DNA of 16,322 nucleotides from Phoronis ovalis. Its lineage: Eukaryota > Phoronida > Phoronidae. The notes below the pieces were generated by a model. That model saw only the letters and a program-made list of their open reading frames with translations. It ran no database searches and was not told the origin of the DNA. Below, one piece after another: positions 1 to 9,800 of this stretch. The first letter of the stretch is position 1. Each line of letters starts with the position of its first letter. The position numbers and the translations under genes were made by a program. The stretch is from positions 1 to 16,322 of the forward strand of contig JAOXYB010024057.1 of assembly GCA_028565635.1 (NCBI GenBank), read 5' to 3'.

Positions 1-242
1 TTTTAATATAAAAGTTTTTTTAAAAAAAGAAAAACATGATGTTCTGTACCAGATACAAAATAGCTGATATGGAAGAAAGTGATAATACTAGGGGCTACTA
101 TAAGCCAGTGGTTGTTATTTACCACGCATTGCTAATACATTATTTAAAACAAATATAATTTACAATATTTTGAGGTCCAGACTATAAATCAACTTTTACC
201 CAAAAGTATTAAAATAATAAAAACATGAACTTTTTTTTCCAG

Positions 243-1071
243 TGCTGCTGTTGATAGGATGCGCGCCATGGATGATAGGTTTCGAAAGCAGTTAGATGCT
301 AAAGAAATGGCACACCACGAAGTTTTGGCAAGACTCCAGCAAGAAAAACAAGATGAAATTGAACAATCAAATACAAGGGTACGTTTTTAAGTTTTATACA
401 TCTGACCAAGGTCTTATACTTGTGTTTATTTAGCTTTGAGATAAGGTTACTGCCCAAATGGTCACTTTTTCACCAACATATCCCTAGAAATGAGTCCACT
501 TTTCACAGAAATTTCCCTAAAATGGGTACATTTTCAACAAAATCCTTAAAAATTGGTCTTTTTTTCACGATTTCATTTACAGGTAGCATTTCCATGGAAT
601 TTTTCCGAGAGAAAACCTTTTTGTGACAGAAAACACTAAATATGAGTTCATTTTAGAGACCAAATCCCTAAAAATGGGTGGATATTTTGAGTTTAGACTA
701 CACATCCGCCAGTACCTCGGGGTCTCGCCGTAAGACATATGTATCACTATTTCAGTATCAGGTTTAACATTTTGTCGCATGCCTCTTCTGCTTCTACACA
801 ACCTAAAGGAACTTTGCGAAACTTGGCAGACCACTAGGGTAGATAGAAGAATTCGGAATTAAATTTTTGATCTTTTCCAATATTACAAATTACAGATTAC
901 AAATAAAAATTAGATCACTTGGTGAACACTTTGTATTTACAGGTTCTGGAGGTGGAAAATGAAATGAGAGAATTACTTCGGGAAAATTTAGCAGCAAAGA
1001 AGGCAATGGAAGAGAAAGTCAGGAAAATGACGAGAGCTTTTACTGAACTTCAGAGCGATCTCACATCATGA
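243..1071 (+). CDS. C-terminal end of an unidentified coiled-coil protein (last two coding exons)
   Basis: There are two coding exons, 243-378 and 943-1071. The first follows a pyrimidine-rich acceptor (AG at 241-242) and starts with the last base of a split codon; it ends at GT of gtacgt (379). The second follows tatttacag and runs to TGA at 1069-1071. Together they give about 88 residues with no in-frame break. The chain is highly charged, rich in Glu, Lys, Arg, Gln, Leu and Met, with no Pro or Gly, so it is almost certainly a continuous alpha-helical coiled coil. It begins AAVDRMRAMDDRF and ends RAFTELQSDLTS. The gene continues 5' of the window. I do not recognise the family; cytoskeletal, centrosomal and Golgi coiled-coil proteins all look like this. 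Its 3' end converges on choline dehydrogenase copy A. The reading frame and splice sites are clear, the identity is not. Confidence 0.8.
379..942 (+). other. Last intron of the coiled-coil gene
   Basis: This 564-base intron runs from gtacgt to tatttacag. It holds a degenerate tandem repeat (listed separately) but no convincing coding sequence on either strand. Bases 1-242 are the upstream intron of the same gene, where I see only AT-rich sequence ending in a pyrimidine tract. Confidence 0.75.
452..575. repeat. Degenerate tandem repeat, about four units of 29-33 bases
   Basis: Four diverged units follow each other, starting near 452, 482, 515 and 544. The core is CCCTAAAAATGGGTnnAnTTTTCA, and each unit ends in an A/T-rich spacer such as ACAGAAATTT. 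A further related copy (CCCTAAAAATGGG) lies apart at 666-678, after a stretch with ATGAGTTCATTTT. The block is intronic. It may be a decayed minisatellite or the internal repeats of an old mobile element. Confidence 0.55.
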
Positions 1072-1410
1072 CAACATCCTTATTTTTTAATAGTAATTTT
1101 ATTATATTATTGAAAGTTCTTTCTGTGATACAGTAAACATCTCAGGGTCCTATATGCCGTCTGCAGAATTGCGAGGTAAACTATGCATCTGGATGTTGTT
1201 TAGAAAATAAAATGAGACTTGAAATGTTTGGTTTTTGAAGGCATGGAGCAAGGAAGATACATTTTCATGGAATAATTCTAGTTGTTATGGTCCCAATATA
1301 TTATTGTAAATAATATTGCTTGGCAATTTATTTTTTGTAATTATGTAAATATAATGTATTTATGTCTAAAATCATCCTTCTTATTGAAATAAAAGAAACC
1401 TGAAGAGATG
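1072..1410 (+). other. 3' UTR of the coiled-coil gene with two poly(A) signals
   Basis: After the TGA the sequence is AT-rich and non-coding. AATAAA hexamers at 1206-1211 and 1388-1393 are the likely polyadenylation signals. The second is followed by a T-rich stretch (ttcttttgttta) near 1426-1438. From here to about 1630 I see no gene; a plus-strand open frame at 1470-1664 has no recognisable content. Confidence 0.55.
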
Positions 1411-1630
1411 TTAGGGTTGCATAATATTCTTTTGTTTATACACTAAGTTGCTTGTCCTAATCCCATTGTATGTCCAAGACAAAAATATCTACTAAAATGT
1501 TACACAGTTACCATCATTTACTAGTTGATTGTGAGCTTCTTTTCTACTTGTATTCTTATCGCTTAAAGACAGTTTACAAAAAACGGCATTTGATAATTTT
1601 ATATGTTTACATGAGAACTTTACAATTAAA

Positions 1631-1636
1631 TTTATT
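1631..1636 (-). terminator. Poly(A) signal of choline dehydrogenase copy A
   Basis: AATAAA on the minus strand (tttatt on the plus strand) lies about 70 bases beyond the TAG stop of copy A. Together with the plus-strand AATAAA at 1388-1393 it leaves roughly 240 bases between the two convergent poly(A) signals. Confidence 0.55.
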
Positions 1637-1707
1637 CCATTCTTTATCATTGCTACTATTCTAAAATGATTGTCTCTGAATTTTACTGTACATAACTAAT
1701 GTTCCTG

Positions 1708-4700
1708 CTATGTGTCTAATGTTTTTGGTCTCGACACGGGTGCAGTAGACTTGGGCAATGGCATGTTACCAAGAATTATATCGGCTACTTTTTCTGCAAG
1801 CATCACAGTTGGACCATTCAAATTTCCACTAATGACTTGAGGCATAATTGATGCGTCTACTACACGTAAACCTTCTATTCCAATTACACATGTTTCAGGA
1901 TCAACGACTGCCATGGGGTCTGATTCTGAACCCATTTTACATGTGCATGAGGGATGATATCCAGTATCCATTTTATCTCGTATGGCAGCGTCTATGTCCT
2001 CATCTGATTGGATATCTTTTCCAGGCCATATTTCATTTCCACGAAACGAATTAAAGGCCTTTTGTGCAAAAATTCTTCTAGCCAATTTTATGCTATCTCG
2101 CATTTCTCGTCGATCTCCGTCTGTGGATAGATAATTAGGATCGATGATTGGGTGTTTGTATGGGTCACGTGATTTTAGTTTCACTGTGCCATAACTTGTT
2201 GGTCGCATAGGGCTTGCATGTACCTACAACACATGTTTATATGCATGTTTATTGATGTGTGCAACCTTCAGGTTTAAGAACATGCCTGTTACAGTTTCAT
2301 AAAGTTTTCTGCAAGAATTTAGTAGTGTAGCAGTACTTGGTGCACTAGATGAAAAATTGAAAGCATGCAGGAGAGCTGGGTGTGCAACAAAGATAGATGT
2401 TTTGGACCAGAAAACTTAGATAAGAGATGTAGAATGATTGAATGATATGGTTACTGAGTTGTTCTTTCACAAACACAATTAAACAGTTTACAAAATAATA
2501 TAGATTGTAAAGTTTTGCGGTGGTAACTTGTACAAGACTACCTTATCTAAACATTTTTATATAAAAACAGACTGTTGAACAGCAATTATCCCACTGAACA
2601 TAAAATTTTCATGTAGAAGAAACTGTTGTGGCTGTATGATCTTAAAGAAGTGTAAATTAATACTCACCTGGAATGCATGACAATGGCCCATACTTTGTCC
2701 GTGATCTGCTACCATGCATGGCACAAACTGATACTGTATATCAGGATGCTCAACACCTGGTTGAGACCGAATAAAAGAACCAGATTCATAATGTGTCGTA
2801 GCTCCATCTCCTGTGTGAGTCAGAAACCATTGTAGTCCAGTTCTAATCATGTTATGAGGATACTTCCACTGAGTTTTATATAATGTTATAGGCTGAGTGC
2901 ATCTAAAAAATTGTTGCTGTTAAAAGTATCGACACATTTTTGTTAACAATTATCATTCCTTTTGTAGCTATATACAGAACCATTTTGAACAAGTTCACAT
3001 TTTCCCGATGGCATTTTCCATATGCAATCACAAGTATTACTCCTGTGTTAGTCCCCACACTTATATCCTGGTACGATGTGCTTTTTTTACAAACATTGAT
3101 TTTGATAAACAATTTGAAGTTGAAAGCATTGTAAAACAATTTTTTTGACTGATAAAACACAAAAGGGATGTGAATTAATTAATGCATGTAATGTTCCTAA
3201 GCGCAGGAATACTAATAAGCCTTTTACAGTGCATACATAGCAAGTGAAACATTTGTAAATTAGCAATGACTTCAGAATATGAACCGAGAGTCCGGCTTTT
3301 CATGATTTCAAACTTTAAGCTCACAATCTAAAATTACAATTATTTATAACTCCTAGAGAAATATTATTTCTTTTTGTTTTAAAGTAATCATAAAAGTAAT
3401 AATATATAGCTACACATGAATTATTTCTGCAAAAAGTTTGAATTATCACATGCCATAAGCCATTAGTATTGTGAGAAGTTCTTACATCCGAAGAGATATT
3501 TTAATATAATATAAGAGAATGATATTAAAATATCTAATAACGCTTACTCATATGTAACCTGGATGTCCAAATGGTCCTGTAGATTTTTTCCTACCCCTGG
3601 TAAGTGAGCTACTGTAGGAATTCCATAGTTCTTCAGATCTTCAGCATTCCCAATACCTGACAACATCAGTAACTGTGGAGAATTGATTGCCCCACCACTT
3701 AAAATTACCTAAAACATATTTAATATACCTTTGAACTATTGTTATAGTGAAAATGTTTCCTTTTATTTTGATGTTGCAAACCTCACCACCACCAAAGTTG
3801 AATCTACACAACTTTTTTTTTAGTTTTTGCTTTGTTCCACAGTTGATATTTTTCCAAATTTATGCACCTGGGAAAAAAGAATTAAAGTTACAATTGTTAA
3901 ACTTTTGAAAAGCTGCATTTTAAAAATCTGAAATGAACATTTTGTTAGTTATAAGCAAAATGGAACAATTTATCTCAACTACATATCTTAATTAAATGTT
4001 AAGTAATGTTGAATGTGAAAGTTTTTCTCACACCAATTGAAAATACTTACAACAGGTTTTACCAATAGAACTAGTTGCAGAATGTCCTAAAATAGATTCT
4101 TTACAAATAGGGAATTAATTAACTTGAGCTCTAACAAAGTTTCTTAAACAAACCTCTTTGGCAGCTCTTATCTGTTTTGTTTGGCTATTCTGTTCATATT
4201 CAATACCAACAGCTCGCTTGCCTTCAAATAAGATTTTACTTGTCAAAGCTCTTGTTTCTGTAGTGAGATTTTTTCTTTCAAGAACGGGATGAAGATAGCC
4301 TACTGCTGTACTACAGCGTTTTCCTTTCTTTATTGTCATATCCATTCTACCAAACCCTTCTTGTTGGTAACCATTCATATCATCTGTGACAGGATAACCT
4401 GCTTGCTGGCCAGCCTCGATATATGCGCAATGTAAAGGGTTATCTGTGATGCCTCGGGAAACATATAAAGGACCATCACCACCACGATAATCATCAGGTC
4501 CCAATTCATGAGTTTGAGATTTACGGAAATATGGTAGGCAATCGGCATAAGACCAACCTCTGGCACCTAATTTTTCCCAATTATCATAATCATAAGCATG
4601 ACCCCTTATGTACACCATAGCGTTTAAAGAAGATGAGCCTCCCCATACACGTCCCCGAGGCCAATACATAACACGATCGTTCACATGTTTCTGTGGCACA

Positions 4701-4927
4701 GTGTGATAATACCAGTTGTATTTATCATCTGCAAGATTGTACATCAAAGCTGCTGGCATTTGAATTTTCCATGTGTAATCTTTAGGACCTGCTTCTACCA
4801 AAATGACAGAGTTATTGGGATCTCCTGACAGACGATTGGCTAAGACACATCCTGCAGAACCTGCTCCAACAATGACATAGTCATATGTGCATATAGTATT
4901 GAGCTTATGAATGCCTCTTCTTAACAT
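1708..4927 (-). CDS. CHDH: Choline dehydrogenase, stand-alone copy A (4 exons, 561 aa)
   Basis: Exons in gene order are 4927-4154, 3708-3548, 2902-2668 and 2223-1708; all junctions are GT/AG and the frame is continuous to TAG. The product is an FAD-dependent GMC oxidoreductase matching animal mitochondrial CHDH, which oxidises choline to betaine aldehyde at the inner membrane. Visible marks are the FAD-binding GAGSAG at residues 21-26, the GMC signature around [18 protein letters not shown], the second signature [15 protein letters not shown], the active-site His in [10 protein letters not shown] (residue 480), and SGNLNGPT with the C-terminal catalytic Asn region (524-526). The start at 4927 gives only 14 residues before the Rossmann fold: [14 protein letters not shown], basic and mitochondrial-like but short. 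That leader copies exon 1 of copy B. Compared with B, the protein ends four codons early. There is no sign of pseudogene decay. It is a tandem duplicate of copy B. Confidence 0.92.
3494..3535. repeat. Perfect 14-bp hairpin next to the 5' splice site of copy A exon 2
   Basis: AGATATTTTAATAT at 3494-3507 is exactly inverted at 3522-3535, with a 14-base loop. The gene reads on the minus strand with its donor GTAAG at 3547-3543, so the stem begins only about 12 bases into the intron. Copy B has no such structure after its equivalent donor at 8235. Confidence 0.7.
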
Positions 4928-6782
4928 ATTGCAGTCTTAATTTCTGCTTTTGCTCACCTGGAGTTAAATAACAAATTAAATATATATTAAGCATATAAAT
5001 TACCATAAACCAAGTTGTAAAAAAATATTTCTATGTATACAACCTAGTAGTATATCTTTATTAATTTGACCTAAAAATGTTGTGATAAGGGAATACTTTA
5101 AGGTATATCATTATTAATCCACGTGCAAGTCCATAGTTCTTTTAGATATAAAGTTACACAGCACTTATACTGTCTACATGTACTCAGAATTTACATTTAA
5201 TCACAGGCCATAAGGTTTGTTACAAGCTCTAAATTACATCTATATATAACCACAGGTCAAACAGGTATAAACACTGAATTTCACCTCTCATAAATATCAC
5301 CTTTCATGCGCCATGCTGAATTGCTGACTAACAAATCCTGAGTCCCAAGAAATGAGATCTTTATTTCAAATATATTTTGGCAATGATGAGTAACAGACTG
5401 AATACCCATTCTTCACCTGTCAGCACTCCTGCCTCCCACACTTCACTCAGACAGAAGGTACAAGTTAATATAGCAATGTTTACTATATTCTGTACAGTAC
5501 TTATTAATTTTTGTAGCCAAAAATGTTGTTTATTAAATAGTTCCTTCATACTGTTGCAACAGTTACTGGCCTTTTACGTCTGGACATTTTAGGCCTTTCT
5601 ACAAATATGTAATCCCACAGATAGACCTGGTTAAGTTACCAATTTATATTCTTCCGGGGTTGAACATTTTACATCATAGACGGATGATACAGGAATTATA
5701 GCAAAGTATTGCATTTTTTCATACATGTAATCATAATTTTAGTTATTATTTGTAATAAATTAATTATAACATTAATATTGTGGTCATAAAAGTCCTCTAC
5801 AAATGAGGCTAATAATATGATCATACCTCAACAAATGTAAGGCAATGCATAATACAACTGATTTTCCATCTACTTTCATAAAAAATCATTATAAAAAAAT
5901 CACAAGTTATGACAACGAAAATATCTTGTAAAAGCTGAAGATTATTACATATTCTTTTCACAGTTAATTTTCATGCTGGCATGAAAGTAAACGTCTTTTG
6001 CTGTTCCACTCTGAACATTACATGAAAACAACATCACATACTTACAAAGTTTGTACTTTCGCCCTAACTAAAAAAATACCATTAAACTTTGGTAAATTTC
6101 ATTTTAAAAATCCAATATTTTATACAACCTCTGCCTCATTGATTCCCCTTTAAAACAAAGAGAACCAAAAATGTAATACAAGTTCAGACAGTTTGTCCTT
6201 AAATAAACTAATACCTTGATAAATTCATACTTTTGTCAAGTGGACATAAAGACAAGTAATCTAAAAAATCATAATTTCTCACTGCAGGTAATACAGTTTC
6301 CAAATGGCATTTGAATGTATATCTTGCACATAAAACTGCACAATCCACAAGCATCAAGAAATTAAGTTTGGCAAATATAGCATGTGGCTCAAAATAGACA
6401 AATTCACTGAAATCTACCATGTTTGGCACAGCTCACTGGTTATAAATTTGACAAATATTCAACAAAGAACTATCACAATCTAAACATAGAACAAATATTT
6501 AAATAAATAAAATCATTAATTCTATCTTGGCAACAAAATAAAATATCAAAAAAGTCACTGGCCTTTCGCAAAGTTATCTTGCTACAATAAAGATAATTAA
6601 TGCTTGTATAAATAAATGCCTCCTTTCAAATATTGCATAAGGTTGATTATAACGAAGTTCATAAAATGTACCGTACGCATAAAGTTGTTTTCTGCCTGTT
6701 ACTTCTTTGGTCTAACTACATTTGTAAATGTTCTTTCTACAGCAGAGAGACCTACAAACCCTTGTTATTTTTCTTGTTAAAA
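4928..6782. other. Intergenic region between copies B and A; promoter region of A, no gene seen
   Basis: This stretch of about 1.85 kb is AT-rich. The 50 bases just upstream of the copy A start (to about 4975) resemble the 5' UTR of copy B, including the minus-strand runs AACTCCAGGTGAGCAAAA in A and AACTAAACTGGAACAAAG in B, so the duplication took some 5' flanking DNA. I looked for remnants of the HAD exons (DxDGT, PKPSP, GDSxxD patterns) and found none. Open frames at 5361-5592 and 6208-6429 have no recognisable domain. No TATA box can be assigned with confidence. Confidence 0.6.
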
Positions 6783-6788
6783 TTTTAT
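6783..6788 (-). terminator. Poly(A) signal of copy B
   Basis: AATAAA on the minus strand (tttatt on the plus strand) lies about 60 bases after the TAA stop at 6848-6850, an ordinary distance for a short 3' UTR. Confidence 0.6.
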
Positions 6789-6847
6789 TGCTGATTGTAA
6801 ATCTAAAAACTAACATGAAAAATCCAAACAAAGAGTTCCGTTATACG

Positions 6848-9800
6848 TTAATGGCCACGTTGTGTTTCTAATGTTTTTGGTCTCCACACGGGTGCAGTAG
6901 ACTTGGGCAATGGTGTGTTTCCAAGAATTTGATCGGCTGCTTTTTCTGCAAGCATCACTGTTGGACCATTCAAATTTCCACTAATAACTTGAGGCATAAT
7001 AGATGCATCTACCACACGCAAACTTTCAACTCCGATTACACGTGTTTCAGGATCAACAACTGCCATGGGATCTGCTTCTGAGCCCATTTTACAAGTGCAT
7101 GATGGGTGATATGCACTATCTGTTTGATCTCGTATGGCAGCGTCAATGTCCCTGTCTGATTGAATATCTTTACCAGGCCATATTTCATTCCCTCGAAATG
7201 GATCGAAAGCTTTTTGTGCAAAAACATCTCTAGCCAACTTTACGCTATCACGCATCACACGTCTATCTTCTTCTGTGGCAAGGTAATTAGCATCAATGAT
7301 TGGGTGTTCATTTGGATTATTTGACTGCAGTTTAATTGTGCCATAACTTGTTGGTCGCATAGGGCTTGCGTGTACCTATAAAAGAAAAATTTGTTAATAT
7401 TTGTTTATTTGAGCAATATCAGGCACCAGGAGAGTAATAAAACAGAAATAAGTGTATGGTAGCCTTCCACGTTGCATTAAACAGAACTGTATCTAATTCA
7501 CAATGTAATCAATTTATGTTATTGACTTGTAATATTAAAATAATTCATATATTTAGCTTATTACTAAATAATGCCATGATAACAGACATTTTAAATGTGC
7601 AGTAAACACAAAATTTACATACAAGAAAGACACATGACATCTTTTCAGTAAATCAGAAACTAAAATAGCTTTCATTACAATGTTTGAGGTGTAATTTAAC
7701 TGACCTGGAATGCGTGACAGTGGCCTGTACTTTGTCCATGATCTATAACCACAGAGGGCAAAAAATGATACTGTATATCAGGATGCTCAACACCTGGCTG
7801 AGATCGAATAAATGAACCAGACTCCAAGTGTGTCGTAGCACCATCTCCTGTGTGAGTTAGAAACCATTGTAATCCAATTCTTACCATGTTGTGAGGGAAC
7901 TTCCACTGAGCCTTATATAATGTAACAGGTTGAGTGCATCTATAGAAAAACAAAAGTAAATTCTCATTTGCATATTTACACATACCCTTTCTCATTTGTA
8001 CTTGTAACCAATTCTTTTATAGAAACTCACCTGAAAATACTGATCATTTTTATCTGTCAGTAGATTTTTTTACATTAATAATAAAAATATTACAACATAT
8101 AATAAGTAGGATTTCTTTGGTATTGTAGTCAGCTACAAATGACATTTTTGCAACAAGCCAAACAGTCAATTACTCACATTTCATGAATTCTTACAAAATG
8201 CAATGAAAGTGACTTGTACTTCAGCAGACACTTACTCATATTGAATGTAAAGGTCTAAATGTTCCTGAAGGTTCTCTCCAACTCCTGGTAAATGAGCTAC
8301 TGTGGAAATGTTATGCTTCTTGAGATCATCAGCATTTCCAATGCCAGACAACATGAGTAACTGTGGAGAGTTGATAGCTCCACCACTCAAAATTACCTGA
8401 ATAATAATGCATTTTAGTAATAATGTAAAACTGTAACGCATAGGAAATTCTGGTAAGCTTGTTCTATACCTAAGCAAAACTACCAAGCTTTATCCCAAAA
8501 TAAACTGACCACTGCATTAGTTACCAGATGGTACACAATATCATCTACATCTCGTTAATGTTAACAACAAAACAGAAGCAGCATTAATGAAAAAGAATGT
8601 TACTATCACTATTCAAGTAAACACAGCAGTAATAGTTAGCAAACTAACCTCTTTGGCAGCTCTGATTTGTTTTGTTTGGCCATTTTGTTCATACTCAATA
8701 CCAACAGCTCGCTTGCCTTCAAATAAGATTTTACTTGTCAAAGCTCTTGTTTCTGTAGTGAGATTGTTTCTCTTAAGAACGGGATGAAGATAGCCTGCTG
8801 CCGTATTACAGCGTTTTCCTTTCTTTATTGTCATATCCATTCTACCAAACCCTTCTTGTTGGTAACCATTCATATCATCTGTGAAAGGATAACCTGCTTG
8901 CTGGCCAGCCTCGATATATGCGCTATGTAAAGGGTTATCTGTGATGCCCCGGGAAACATATAAAGGACCATCACCACCACGATAATCATCAGGTCCCAAT
9001 TCATGAGTTTGAGATTTACGGAAGTATGGCAGGCAATCGGCATAAGACCAACCTCTGGCACCCAATTTTTCCCAATTATCATAATCATATGCATGGCCGC
9101 GTATGTACACCATAGCATTTAAAGAAGATGAGCCTCCCCATACACGTCCCCGAGGCCAATACATGACACGATTGTTCAAATGTTTTTGTGGCACAGTGTG
9201 ATAATACCAGTTGTATTTATCATCTGCAAGATTGTACATCAACGCTGCTGGCATTTGAATTTTCCATGTGTAATCTTTAGGACCTGCTTCCATTAAAATA
9301 ACAGAATTATTAGGATCTGCTGACAAACGATTGGCTAACACACATCCTGCAGAACCTGCTCCAACAATGACATAGTCATATGTAGGTATCGACTGAGAAG
9401 AAGTTGAATATGATCTGGTTGATGATGTTCGTATTTGTGGTCCCTTACATGTTGGTGTAAAAGCATTTAATAATTTATTTTGTGTGGCACTCAAAGATCT
9501 ATTTTGTTCCCTTGTTATATCTGTCACAACATTCCTATGACCCTCTGGTAATATTATAGGTAGAACATGTTTAACACTGGGTATTACTAGGTCTGCATGT
9601 TTCTTCAAATCTTCTGCTGTACCTAGACCACTTAATACGCCAATTGTTTTACCAATTTTTGCCAATCGGCCCATACCTACATCTGCCACAGTATCTCCAA
9701 CAATTACTGCATCTTTAACATTCACTTCTAAATCTCGGCAAATCCTTTCCACATTAAAAGGTGATGGCTTAGGCCTACTATACATATCATCTCCACAAAC

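Noticed and set aside
577-834. Minus-strand open frame of 85 codons
   Set aside because: It lies in an intron across the degenerate repeat and flanking DNA, has no recognisable domain and no supporting splice context.
1708-4927. Copy A as a processed retrocopy of copy B
   Set aside because: It keeps three introns at exactly the same positions and phases as B. The intron-free leader join is not at a splice junction, so RNA-mediated copying is not needed.
5969-5986. Palindrome TTTCATGC-TG-GCATGAAA
   Set aside because: Eight-base arms are expected by chance in a window this size, and nothing nearby gives it a role.
6208-6429. Minus-strand 73-codon frame in the intergenic region
   Set aside because: No family resemblance, no splice signals fitting either neighbour, and AT-rich surroundings with many chance frames.
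8870-9118. Open frame overlapping the dehydrogenase exon in another frame (and its twin at 4375-4566)
   Set aside because: Both are shadows of the conserved coding exon. The pair exists only because copies A and B are near identical there.
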